From contig JAMWZA010000001.1 of NCBI GenBank assembly GCA_024305105.1, positions 62,001 to 126,000 of the forward strand: a stretch of DNA of 64,000 bases, in the 5' to 3' direction. Below the pieces are notes generated by a model that was not told the DNA's origin, did not search any database, and was given only the letters and a program-made list of their open reading frames with translations. The stretch is from Marinoscillum sp. GTDB taxonomy: Bacteria > Bacteroidota > Bacteroidia > Cytophagales > Cyclobacteriaceae. Positions within the stretch are counted from its first letter, which is position 1; each line of letters begins with the position of its first letter. A program made the translations under genes and the position numbers. Shown here one piece after another: positions 17,244 through 25,786 of the stretch.

Positions 17244-19187
17244 ATGATGAATAAATTTGTTTTTGTACTTGTATTCTTATGCATTGCTCAGATTTCGAAT
17301 GCCCAATCAAAAAGGCAGCAACTGAAGAAAATGGGCACCGTTTTTTATCAGGAGGACTTCAAGGAGATCTTGGACATGTGTGTCCAGTTCCAAAAAGAAC
17401 ATCCGAATGAGACGGACCATCTGTATTATCAATACATAGCGGAGATGCTTACATTTGATCGTGGTGGTGACATTTCACGGTTACTTGAGTTTGAAGCGAG
17501 CAAGGGTAAAACCGACAAGTTTTACAACTACTGGCTAGGGCGAATCCACCTAAGTAGATATGAATTTGAAGACGCCAGAGAACACCTGCAGGCGTTTCTG
17601 GAATTGGATGTATACAAATCAGCCATCATCATGCGCGAAACCCGTGACATGCTGAAAACAATAGATAAGGCGATTCCCTATTACAACGACCCTGATGAGT
17701 ACGAAGTAGAGCGGTTGCCCGAAGGGATTAATACCATCTACTCAGAAATATCACCTGCGTTTTTCAATGGTCATGAAGAGTTGATTTTTGCATCCAATAG
17801 AAACCCCGAAGACTCCCACCATGAGGCAGAATACTATACCATTTATCATTCGGAGAAAAAGGGTTCTCTTTGGTCTGATCCTGCTCCGCTAATTGTACTG
17901 GGAGCATTTAGCTACGAAAACGCCAAGGTAGAAGTTTTGAATAATGACAACCGGCTTTACTTCTATAGTTCCAAAGACGGTGGGAATCTGATGTATAGCG
18001 AATACGATAAGAACTCCTGGAGTCTACCTCGTGAGTTTGACTCTAAACTGAAAAACAGGCATGTGGAGTCTCATTTTTTCATCAACGATCAGGAAAACTA
18101 TGTGCTTTTCGTAAAAAATAAGGACATCTGGGAAACGAGACTTTCGAACGGAGAATGGACCATCCCCCAACGAATTAATGGTAAGGTGAACTCCATTTAT
18201 GAAGAAGAAAGCCCATTTCTTTCGCATTCAGGCAACATTCTTTACTTCAGCTCTGACCGACCATCCTCTATGGGTGGTTATGATGTGTACAGGTCAGAGT
18301 TTGATAGTACACGAATGGAATGGAAAGAAGCCGTCAACATGGGGTTTCCAATAAATACCATAGACAATGATATCAACTTTGAGGTGACACCAAGTGACCA
18401 GAGTGGCTACTTGAGTTCGAACCGACTACACTCAGTAGGTGAATACGACCTTTACTACTTCCACAAGGAAGATAAAATTCCCGTGCGTGGAGTCGTTACC
18501 GATCTTAACACAGGTCGTCCTGCCAGAGGTGTGGAAGTTCGTTTCCTACCTGTAGTATATGAAGATGAAGTCTTTAGAAATACCACTAATGAGAAAGGTG
18601 AATTCACCGTAAACGTCTTCAACCGGGAAAAATTTGAAACGGAGATTCGAATCAGTGGTGAAACATTGTACCGGGGAGAGTTTGAAAGTTACATCCCAAC
18701 TGACAAACCGGACCTAAACCTAAACTTTGAAGTACGTGTTCCCGAGCATTTAAAACCGAAAACGAATTATGCCACGCTGTACCAGGGTGCAAAAGAGGAT
18801 AGTGATGTGGATCTGGAGATGCTTGGCAGTAAATTTCGTGGTGGTCGCAAAGCGGTCATTAATAATATTTACTTCGATTTTCAATCCGCTCATATCAAAT
18901 CTGAATCGTGGGAAGTATTGAGTAGAATTTATGTGCTCATGCTTAAATCTCCAGATCTCGTAGTGGAAATAGGTGGACATACGGATAATATCGGCACCCA
19001 CGAGTACAACATGGATCTTTCCCAAAAACGAGCTGAGTCTGTGAGACAATACCTCATCAGTGAAGGAGTTTCACCCGACAGGTTGAAAGCAGTGGGCTAT
19101 GGCGAGTTACTCCCTCTAGCCAGCAACGACGATGAGGAAAACGGCCGTGAACTCAATAGAAGAATAGAAATACGCGTGTTGGAGTAA
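17244..19187 (+). CDS. PorE-like TPR/PD40/OmpA envelope protein 3
   Basis: A 647-residue protein with a signal peptide ending near ISNAQ (residue 21), a TPR-like region (YYQYIAEMLTFDRGGDISRL), a PD40 propeller (LIFASNRNPEDSH; LYFSSDRPSSMGGYDVY), a regulatory-like beta domain (VRGVVTDLNTGRPARGVEVRF) and an OmpA C-terminal domain with IGGHTDNIGTHEYN and NRRIEIRVLE. It is the most divergent of the three paralogues, with a shorter linker before the OmpA domain. Periplasmic, bound to peptidoglycan by the OmpA domain. It is 45 bp after gene 2, so the three probably form one transcript. Confidence 0.85.
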   Translation: MMNKFVFVLVFLCIAQISNAQSKRQQLKKMGTVFYQEDFKEILDMCVQFQKEHPNETDHLYYQYIAEMLTFDRGGDISRLLEFEASKGKTDKFYNYWLGRIHLSRYEFEDAREHLQAFLELDVYKSAIIMRETRDMLKTIDKAIPYYNDPDEYEVERLPEGINTIYSEISPAFFNGHEELIFASNRNPEDSHHEAEYYTIYHSEKKGSLWSDPAPLIVLGAFSYENAKVEVLNNDNRLYFYSSKDGGNLMYSEYDKNSWSLPREFDSKLKNRHVESHFFINDQENYVLFVKNKDIWETRLSNGEWTIPQRINGKVNSIYEEESPFLSHSGNILYFSSDRPSSMGGYDVYRSEFDSTRMEWKEAVNMGFPINTIDNDINFEVTPSDQSGYLSSNRLHSVGEYDLYYFHKEDKIPVRGVVTDLNTGRPARGVEVRFLPVVYEDEVFRNTTNEKGEFTVNVFNREKFETEIRISGETLYRGEFESYIPTDKPDLNLNFEVRVPEHLKPKTNYATLYQGAKEDSDVDLEMLGSKFRGGRKAVINNIYFDFQSAHIKSESWEVLSRIYVLMLKSPDLVVEIGGHTDNIGTHEYNMDLSQKRAESVRQYLISEGVSPDRLKAVGYGELLPLASNDDEENGRELNRRIEIRVLE

Positions 19188-19236
19188 GCGTTTTTGCTAA
19201 GGTGGGTTATATTAGCAAGTCTAAAAGCTAAACAAC

Positions 19237-20244
19237 ATGTACACCTCACGCATCAAAGGAATAGGCCACTATGTCCCTGAAAACGTAGTTACCAATAAAG
19301 ATCTGGAACAGTTCATGGAAACCACCGATGAGTGGATTCAAGAACGCACAGGAATAAAAGAACGCCGATGGATCGACCCAAAAACAGACGACATGCCGTC
19401 TACCATGGGAACGAAAGCGGCGAAAATCGCTATTGAGAATGCTGGCCTTACACCTGATGATATCGACTTCATTGTCTTTGCTACCTTAAGTCCGGACTAC
19501 TACTTTCCAGGACCAGGGGTTCAGGTTCAAGAACAACTTGGCATTAGAGAAATCGGCGCACTGGATGTTCGAAACCAATGCAGTGGATTTATCTACGGAC
19601 TATCTGTAGCCGATCAATTCGTCAAAACCGGAATGTATAAAAACGTCCTGGTCATCGGTAGTGAATACCATTCGGGTGGATTGGAAAAATCAACTCGTGG
19701 CAGAGGCGTTACGGTCATCTTTGGAGATGGAGCCGGAGCAGTTGTTCTTTCCAGATCGGAAGACGATAAAAAAGGCATCCTATCCACACATCTACACTCT
19801 GAAGGTAAGCATGCCAAAGAATTGGCATTGATTGGTCCAGCGACCAACCGATGGGTGGATAAAATCATGGATGAACAAGATCCAGATGATACCAGCTATT
19901 ACCCGTACATGAATGGAAATTTTGTTTTCAAGCACGCCGTGACCCGGTTTAGTGAAGTGATCCATGAGGCCCTGATGACCAACGGATACAAACCCGAAGA
20001 CATCAATATGCTCATTCCTCATCAGGCCAATCTTCGAATTAGCCAGTTCATTCAGAAACAAATGCGCTTGGGAGATGACCAGGTTTACAACAATATCATG
20101 CGCTATGGCAACACTACGGCAGCTTCTATTCCTATCGCTTTAAGTGAAGCACATCTGGAAGGGAAGATCAAAGAAGGTGATCTGGTCTGTATGGCAGCTT
20201 TTGGTAGTGGATTTACCTGGGCCTCTGCATTAATTAAGTGGTAA
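19237..20244 (+). CDS. fabH: 3-oxoacyl-ACP synthase III (KAS III)
   Basis: FabH condenses acetyl- or branched acyl-CoA with malonyl-ACP to start fatty-acid synthesis. The 335-residue protein has the Cys115 nucleophile in NQCSGF, His262 in PHQANLRI and Asn292 in YGNTTAASIP, so the Cys-His-Asn triad is complete. The N-terminus YTSRIKGIGHYVPENVVTN and the WIQERTGIKERRW stretch are typical. It is slightly longer than Escherichia coli FabH because of an insert with MDEQDPDDTSYY near 211-222, found in the ketoacyl-ACP synthase III variants that also act in specialised pathways. It is followed after 1 bp by a hypothetical gene, so it may start an operon rather than serve only bulk lipid synthesis. 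Confidence 0.9.
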   Translation: MYTSRIKGIGHYVPENVVTNKDLEQFMETTDEWIQERTGIKERRWIDPKTDDMPSTMGTKAAKIAIENAGLTPDDIDFIVFATLSPDYYFPGPGVQVQEQLGIREIGALDVRNQCSGFIYGLSVADQFVKTGMYKNVLVIGSEYHSGGLEKSTRGRGVTVIFGDGAGAVVLSRSEDDKKGILSTHLHSEGKHAKELALIGPATNRWVDKIMDEQDPDDTSYYPYMNGNFVFKHAVTRFSEVIHEALMTNGYKPEDINMLIPHQANLRISQFIQKQMRLGDDQVYNNIMRYGNTTAASIPIALSEAHLEGKIKEGDLVCMAAFGSGFTWASALIKW

Positions 20245-20245
20245 C

Positions 20246-20839
20246 ATGACACCAACCGATGAAGAGCTTGCAATTTTAGCAGACAACCATTTTTTGAAAG
20301 TCAAAAATGATGTTTCGAAAAAGGTTATCGCATACCTATCCGAAATCGAGCGAGCTCTTCATCACCAAATACAACAATCTGATTTTCCTTTCCCAGAGGG
20401 ATCTTTTCTTAAAGCAGGTAAAATCGCCAAGGGTGAGCAATACAAGGGTTTACCCTATTTTATACTAGACTATCCACGACTTTTTACGCACGAAGAGGTC
20501 TTTGCTTTTAGAAACATGCTTTGGTGGGGACACCACTATAGCGCTACACTTCACTTAAAAGGCCCGAAATTAGACAGGCACGCAGAAAAAATTACTGAAA
20601 ACTTATTGCGCGAAAAAGATGTTTATTTCTGTGTGAATGAGCAGCCATGGGATTACCATTTTGAACCCAACAATTACCTTAAAATCAAAGACTTAGGAAA
20701 AATTGATATCCTTCATCAAATGAAGACAAACGGGTTCATTAAAATCAGTAATTTTATCCCATTGGATCAATGGAATGAATTTTCTTCATTCACTTTAACC
20801 TGTTTTGCCCGATTTTTGAAGTGCGTTAATACCATATGA
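20246..20839 (+). CDS. Conserved hypothetical protein
   Basis: A 197-residue soluble protein I cannot name. It has no signal peptide or membrane helix. Visible features are an N-terminal helix region with EIERALHHQIQQSDF, a central FILDYPRLFTHEEVFAFRNMLWWGHHYSATLHL segment rich in aromatic residues and His, and a short basic C-terminus. The start ATG follows the fabH stop by 1 bp, and its stop overlaps the ATG of the next gene by 4 bp, so all three are co-translated. The context suggests a shared, unknown envelope or lipid role. Confidence 0.75.
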   Translation: MTPTDEELAILADNHFLKVKNDVSKKVIAYLSEIERALHHQIQQSDFPFPEGSFLKAGKIAKGEQYKGLPYFILDYPRLFTHEEVFAFRNMLWWGHHYSATLHLKGPKLDRHAEKITENLLREKDVYFCVNEQPWDYHFEPNNYLKIKDLGKIDILHQMKTNGFIKISNFIPLDQWNEFSSFTLTCFARFLKCVNTI

Positions 20840-22152
20840 GGAAATTACTACTATTCGCTTTCAACCTATTCGTCATTACTTGCCTCTTTGCACAAGAGGA
20901 AATGATCACTCCTGACGAAAAACTCTTTGATGCCGATACCATGGAGGATGGTGGATATGTTTCCAGATACCCTGATGGCAATGTGTTATATGTTGGTAAA
21001 ATTAAGGACGGAAAAAAAGAAGGCATATGGAAGTACTATTACCCCAATGGTGCACTGCATGAAGTCATTACGTTCAAAAATGGCGAACGAAATGGCAACA
21101 GTCGTAAACTTGACCAATATGGTGTCATCATCAATGAGACTACCTACAAGAGCAACATCCTGGACGGGCCATATCTGGAGTTTTACGAAGATGGGTCTTT
21201 AGCATTGAAGGGGCATTATGCCACTGGAAAAAAAGACAGCACATGGATTGAATACTCTCCGCAAGGCGATGTGAATTACATCAAAGAATACAATTTAGGT
21301 AAACCAGACGGTAAATGGACCTACACCTACTCATTCGGGCGGGTTCAGGCAGAAGAGTTTTACAAAAACGGAATTAAAACCGGAACATGGAAAGAATACT
21401 ACCCAAATAACCGGGTAAGCAAGCAGTATAGTTTCAAAAATGGACTTTTGGATGGCCCGTACAAAGAATACTTCGAAAATGGGGCTTCTAGTGTTGAAGG
21501 AACTTATAAAATGGGATTAAAAACCGGAAAATGGTTAAGCTTTATCGAACCTGAAAAACTCTACTCTATCGGGGACTATGGAAATGATCTGAGAACAGGA
21601 CTATGGAAATACTTTAAACCCAATGGTGCTCTTGATTATGAAGGAAAGTATAAAAATGGACTAAAAGAGGGTCAGTGGATTTATTACCATGACTCTGGTA
21701 AACCACGAATGATTGGTAGTTATGTTCTCAATGAAAAGGATGGGCTATGGGGAATGTTTTATGAAAACGAACAGCTTAAAGCAGAACAGATGTGGAAACT
21801 CGGAGCACTTATAGAAGCAAGTCCATTCTTCACTCCCCGTGGCGAAGAACTAACATCAGGTGATCTAACAAATGGTAATGGAAAATACTACATGTACTAT
21901 GAAGACGGAACTATCCAATCGGACGAAATCTACCGCAACGGCCTACTTCATGGAGATGCAAAATACTACTTTGAAGATGGCTCGCTGCAAGCCACTGGTT
22001 CATATATCAATGGACTAAAAACAGGAACCTGGCAGGAATACAATGAAAAAGGCCGAATCATTTCAGAAGGCAATTATGTCGCTGGAGAAATGTCCGGTAC
22101 ATGGCGTTTTTTCAATAGCCGTGGCAAGCTGGTAGAAACAGTGGACTATTGA
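20836..22152 (+). CDS. MORN/YwqK-type repeat protein, exported
   Basis: The 438-residue protein has a signal peptide (LLLFAFNLFVITCLFAQ) and then about 16 copies of a roughly 23-residue repeat with the pattern GxWxxYYxxGxLxxxxxYxxG, for example GIWKYYYPNGALHEV, GTWKEYYPNNRVSKQ and GKYYMYYEDGTIQSD. This is the MORN-like repeat found in proteins annotated as YwqK-family antitoxins, which form long beta sheets. Most such Bacteroidota proteins are surface or periplasmic and of unknown function; the antitoxin label should not be taken literally. It overlaps the preceding gene by ATGA and converges with the hydrolase gene, overlapping its end by 7 bp. Confidence 0.85.
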   Translation: MRKLLLFAFNLFVITCLFAQEEMITPDEKLFDADTMEDGGYVSRYPDGNVLYVGKIKDGKKEGIWKYYYPNGALHEVITFKNGERNGNSRKLDQYGVIINETTYKSNILDGPYLEFYEDGSLALKGHYATGKKDSTWIEYSPQGDVNYIKEYNLGKPDGKWTYTYSFGRVQAEEFYKNGIKTGTWKEYYPNNRVSKQYSFKNGLLDGPYKEYFENGASSVEGTYKMGLKTGKWLSFIEPEKLYSIGDYGNDLRTGLWKYFKPNGALDYEGKYKNGLKEGQWIYYHDSGKPRMIGSYVLNEKDGLWGMFYENEQLKAEQMWKLGALIEASPFFTPRGEELTSGDLTNGNGKYYMYYEDGTIQSDEIYRNGLLHGDAKYYFEDGSLQATGSYINGLKTGTWQEYNEKGRIISEGNYVAGEMSGTWRFFNSRGKLVETVDY

Positions 22153-22979
22153 GCTAGATCAAGGAGTGCTTCTTCAATGGCATTTGGCTGACCCCACGGA
22201 ATAAAATGATTCGCTCCCTCGAGATAGCGAATATCCACTAACGAATCATTGATCATACGTCTTGCAAACTCAGCATTCTCTTTCGGGACCAACATATCCT
22301 TAGTTCCCTGAATCACGATCGTCGGGACACTGATTCGATCCCAAAGAGGTAACATCTCTTCTAGCTCCTGCCTCAACGGTAAAATTTCTTCATTGCTCAC
22401 CCAAAAATCAGTTGGCGTCAACCACCCTCCCACTTTGCTATCTATCCAGGTTCTGTACCACTCATATTTCTCCTGCTCCGGGTCGATGGATGGAGCTACG
22501 AGTACCAGTCCTTGTGTCAACTCTGGATAATCCATTGCCAATCGAGCAATCACAGGTCCTCCCAACGAGTGACCTACCAGCACAATCCGCTGATGATGAA
22601 AAGCCTTCAATACTTGAGCAAGTAGGTATGCCTGTCTTTCTAAACCCGGCTCTGGCCGTCCTCGATCTGACAGTCCATAACCTGGCCGGTCCACAGAGAT
22701 CATATCAAAATACTGGAGCAGTGTATCGCTTTTCATGAAATCTGCAAAAGCACTCCATGAACCGGGTGACCCATGAACAAACACTACAAGATTGGGACGA
22801 TTGTTAAGGATATGCACATAATGCATGTGATTTGAATATACTTCAATCGTAGTGCTTTCTGGCTGAAAGGACGCCTCCGAAAACTCTTCCTGCATTTCAG
22901 ACGGGTCCATGCTAAAATCAATGCAACTGGAAAGTGATAAGGTCAAAATCAATAAGGCACCAAGACGTATCATTAGCAT
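22146..22979 (-). CDS. Alpha/beta hydrolase lipoprotein
   Basis: A 277-residue exported hydrolase. The lipobox LSSC places the lipidated Cys at residue 19. The HG oxyanion motif lies in VFVHGSPGSW, the nucleophile in LVGHSLGGP, the acid in QGTKDMLVP and the His in GANHFIP, so the triad is complete. It resembles the proline-iminopeptidase and esterase branch of the fold; no substrate can be named. It is divergent from the sulfotransferase-like gene, with 55 bp between the two start codons. Confidence 0.87.
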   Translation of the reverse strand: MLMIRLGALLILTLSLSSCIDFSMDPSEMQEEFSEASFQPESTTIEVYSNHMHYVHILNNRPNLVVFVHGSPGSWSAFADFMKSDTLLQYFDMISVDRPGYGLSDRGRPEPGLERQAYLLAQVLKAFHHQRIVLVGHSLGGPVIARLAMDYPELTQGLVLVAPSIDPEQEKYEWYRTWIDSKVGGWLTPTDFWVSNEEILPLRQELEEMLPLWDRISVPTIVIQGTKDMLVPKENAEFARRMINDSLVDIRYLEGANHFIPWGQPNAIEEALLDLAQ

Positions 22980-23034
22980 TCGAAACGCTCATTGCACATT
23001 TTAGTTTAATTTGGGTCATCAGAAAAGTGCTTCT

Positions 23035-23742
23035 ATGATTCTAAACCTAATATCCTCACCGCGCAACATCTCCACGGCTACCATGTATTCGTTCGCAAAC
23101 CATGGAGCCTTTAAAGTCATGGACGAACCCTTCTATGGCTATTATCTGAACCTTACGAATGCAGATCACCCCGGTAAAGAAGAGATCATCCAAAGCCAAC
23201 CCACCGCTGCTGCAGAGGTCATTGAATGGATTAACAAAACAAAGGAAGAATTTGGTCAGGTGTTTATTAAAAACATGGCGCATCACTTGATAGAAATGGA
23301 TCTGGGCTTTCTTAAACAATATCAAAATATCTTGTTAATCAGAGATCCTGAGCAACTCATTACCTCATTTGCAAAGGTTATTCCCAATCCTAAAATGACC
23401 GATATTGGTGTAAAGCGTCAATATGATATCTACGAATTTTTAGGTGGTGAGTGTGTCATTCTGGATTCCAATGAAGTACTGAAAAACCCAGAAAAAGTAC
23501 TCATCAAACTCTTTGATCAACTAGATGTACCATTCAATTCCAACATGTTGCACTGGAATAAAGGAGCGTTACCTGAAGATGGTATTTGGGCTAAATACTG
23601 GTACAACAACGTTCACAATTCCACCGGTTTCTCCAAAAGAATAACCCGAAAAAAAATCTTTCCCTCGCATTGTCAGAAATTGCTGAGCGAATCAATTCAA
23701 TACTACCAAAAACTTTACAAATACGCGATTAAAGCTGATTAA
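23035..23742 (+). CDS. Sulfotransferase-like P-loop protein
   Basis: I start at the ATG at 23035 (MILNLISSPRNIS); a TTG at 23011 would add eight unconserved residues. The 235-residue protein has a 5'-phosphosulfate-binding-like loop LISSPRNISTATMYSF and a 3'-phosphate-binding-like IRDPEQLITSFAKV segment. It belongs to the sulfotransferase-like group that, in plants, is fused to a branched-chain aminotransferase-like domain. The aminotransferase homologue is encoded at 25787 in the same window. The usual Lys of the 5' loop is absent (SSPRNIST), so sulfuryl transfer is uncertain; it may be a nucleotide-binding or kinase-like relative. No signal peptide. Confidence 0.78.
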   Translation: MILNLISSPRNISTATMYSFANHGAFKVMDEPFYGYYLNLTNADHPGKEEIIQSQPTAAAEVIEWINKTKEEFGQVFIKNMAHHLIEMDLGFLKQYQNILLIRDPEQLITSFAKVIPNPKMTDIGVKRQYDIYEFLGGECVILDSNEVLKNPEKVLIKLFDQLDVPFNSNMLHWNKGALPEDGIWAKYWYNNVHNSTGFSKRITRKKIFPSHCQKLLSESIQYYQKLYKYAIKAD

Positions 23743-23833
23743 TTTGACTTAACAGATACTTAGTTATTTGTTAACCCAATGAAGAATCCACAAGTGCATG
23801 TCTGGGTCTAGTTTCGTGGAAAATTAGCATCTC

Positions 23834-24658
23834 ATGAAACCAGCATTTTCAAGCTTATTCACCATTCTTTTACTAATCAGCTGTAATCAAAGTAGCACTG
23901 ACACTTATGAAATCAAACTAAAAGGAAGTGAGTCCATGCATGGAGTATTTCTTGACTTGAAGAAAGATTTTGAAAAGACCCATGCAAACATCCATGTCAC
24001 CATCGAAGGTGGAGGTAGTAGAACGGGACTAGACGCAATCAAAGACCATCAAGCCGATATTGGGTTATCCTCCTTTGAATTTAATCTGGACCGGGAACTT
24101 GGAGCCAATCATTCAGTAAAAGAAAAAGTAGTCGCGTATGATGGGATCGTATTAATTGCCAATGAAAACAACCCTTTGGATTCTTTGACAGACGATCAGG
24201 TACACTCTATTTATCAGGGAGAGGTGTTTGACTGGAATCAACTCGGTGGAAAACCGGGAACCATTGTTCCAATCATACGGGATGAAAACTCAGGAACCCA
24301 GCGTTTCTTTACCAGCCACTTCAACATCGAATCAATAACCAGATCTGCAGTGGTTTCTGCAGAAAACAAGGAGATTTTATCCAAAGTACAGGGAGATGTC
24401 AATGCCATAGGCTTTATTGGTTTCGCTTATTTCTCACAGGGAGTACACGATTTAAGGTTAGCTACTGAAGACTCAAATGGCTATCGCTCTCCCACCAAAA
24501 GAAATCTGCTCAATAACTCATATCCACTAAAAAGGGGTCTTCGCGTTTATTACACACTAGAGAATGACGATGCGGTAAAATCATTCATCAATTATCTGGA
24601 CAGTAAATCAGCAAAAGCCATCATCGAATCTTATGGACTAATTACCCTGAATCCTTAA
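23834..24658 (+). CDS. PstS-like substrate-binding lipoprotein
   Basis: A 274-residue periplasmic binding protein with lipobox LISC (Cys17). The PBP-like fold shows in IKLKGSESMHGVFLDLKKDFEKTH at the start, a GGGSRTGLDAI phosphate-type anion loop, and DENSGTQRFF, which in PstS proteins contacts phosphate. No pstA, pstB or pstC genes lie nearby, so it may be an orphan sensor or scavenging protein rather than part of a complete transporter. It converges with the GH130-like gene, with a 4-bp overlap of coding ends. It may bind phosphate or a related anion; that is by family only. Confidence 0.82.
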   Translation: MKPAFSSLFTILLLISCNQSSTDTYEIKLKGSESMHGVFLDLKKDFEKTHANIHVTIEGGGSRTGLDAIKDHQADIGLSSFEFNLDRELGANHSVKEKVVAYDGIVLIANENNPLDSLTDDQVHSIYQGEVFDWNQLGGKPGTIVPIIRDENSGTQRFFTSHFNIESITRSAVVSAENKEILSKVQGDVNAIGFIGFAYFSQGVHDLRLATEDSNGYRSPTKRNLLNNSYPLKRGLRVYYTLENDDAVKSFINYLDSKSAKAIIESYGLITLNP

Positions 24659-25755
24659 AACCCATCTCTGGACTGTCCGGATACTGCTACGGCAATTTTG
24701 GAGTCCGCTGTTCCATAGTAGAGAAACCATTTATTCTGATAATAACTGAGCCCTTCAATAAAGCAGACATTATTCACCTGTCCGGTGATCTCATACGATT
24801 TATCAGGAGTGAAAAAGTAATCAGTAGATCTGTTAATCAATTGAGTAGGGTCGTCCATACTAAACAATGCCTGACCTGCACTATAAGTACCATCTGCCAA
24901 ACTTGAATCTCCCTGACTAAGCCTATTTCGACTGTTATATATTAGTAACACTCCTTTATCCGTAATCATAGCGGGAGGTCCGGGCTCTACCAAATCACTA
25001 TCAAATTTCCCTTTTCTAGGAGAAAGCACCTTCCGCCAATCACCTTCATCATTCATTATCGGATTCCAATGTATTAAGTCGTCAGATGTGGCGATAAACA
25101 AGTCTGTATCTCCGAAATACATCCAATAGGAGCCATTAACCGTCTTTGCTACAAGTTGATTTCCCTTTAAGGTGCTCACTATTGCTCCAGACTTTGACCA
25201 GCTATTGACATCCGTCGAATCCTTAAAAACCGATCCATGTTTTACCCATGTTCGAAGGTCATTACTAGTGGCCACAAGAAGTCTGGCAAGGTTTCCATCA
25301 TAAGCAGTATAGGTCATCACATAAGTCCCATCTTCTCGCAAAACAATTCGTGGATCTTCAGCACCCCCCTCCCATTCGTATTTTTTTAACGCGTCGTTGT
25401 TGGGATAGAATACTGGCTTTGCTAATCGCTCAAATTGGACCCCATCCAGAGAGTAAGCCAAACCAATCCTGGAAGTGCCGTTAAACTTCCCAACAAAATC
25501 CTCCGCACGATATAGCATGAAGAGTGTATCCTCTTTTACCACCGAAGCAGGATTAAAAACATCCTTCCCCTCCCACCTGACTGACGCACCACTTATGGGA
25601 TCAGTAAAGCGAGTGGTCGTGTCTGGTAGTAAGATAGGATTGACATCATCAGCCTTTTCAAACCCGCGCAATTGCCAGCTATCGTTATCTGAAGATTTCT
25701 TTGGCGCACAGCTAAAGATGAGTACCAGCGTGAGGAGTTGTATGGATTTTCTCAT
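24655..25755 (-). CDS. GH130-like glycosidase/phosphorylase lipoprotein
   Basis: I use the ATG at 25755 (MRKSIQLLTLVLIFSC), which gives a lipobox at FSC. The 366-residue product has a five-bladed propeller with VFNPASVVKEDTLFMLYRAED, YEWEGGAEDPRIVLREDGTYV (the EDPR motif carries the GH130 catalytic Asp) and the final FLYYGTADSKIAVAV. This fits GH130 mannoside phosphorylases and beta-1,2-mannosidases; GH43 is the alternative. Export as a lipoprotein argues for hydrolysis rather than phosphorolysis. The gene is divergent from the aminotransferase with 31 bp between starts. Substrate unknown. Confidence 0.75.
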   Translation of the reverse strand: MRKSIQLLTLVLIFSCAPKKSSDNDSWQLRGFEKADDVNPILLPDTTTRFTDPISGASVRWEGKDVFNPASVVKEDTLFMLYRAEDFVGKFNGTSRIGLAYSLDGVQFERLAKPVFYPNNDALKKYEWEGGAEDPRIVLREDGTYVMTYTAYDGNLARLLVATSNDLRTWVKHGSVFKDSTDVNSWSKSGAIVSTLKGNQLVAKTVNGSYWMYFGDTDLFIATSDDLIHWNPIMNDEGDWRKVLSPRKGKFDSDLVEPGPPAMITDKGVLLIYNSRNRLSQGDSSLADGTYSAGQALFSMDDPTQLINRSTDYFFTPDKSYEITGQVNNVCFIEGLSYYQNKWFLYYGTADSKIAVAVSGQSRDGF

Positions 25756-25786
25756 AATTTTCAGATTCATCGTAAACAAAGACAGA

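Noticed and set aside
19194-19218. Inverted repeat TTGCTAA/TTAGCAA between the third PorE-like gene and fabH
   Set aside because: Seven-base arms with a 11-nt loop and no T-run; neither a convincing terminator nor a clear operator.
20836-22152. Toxin-antitoxin function for the MORN/YwqK-like repeat protein
   Set aside because: It has a signal peptide and no toxin gene beside it; the label comes only from the repeat type.
25475-25786. N-terminal extension of the class IV aminotransferase frame
   Set aside because: It is antisense to the GH130-like gene, low in family-like sequence, and the ATG at 25787 gives the normal length.
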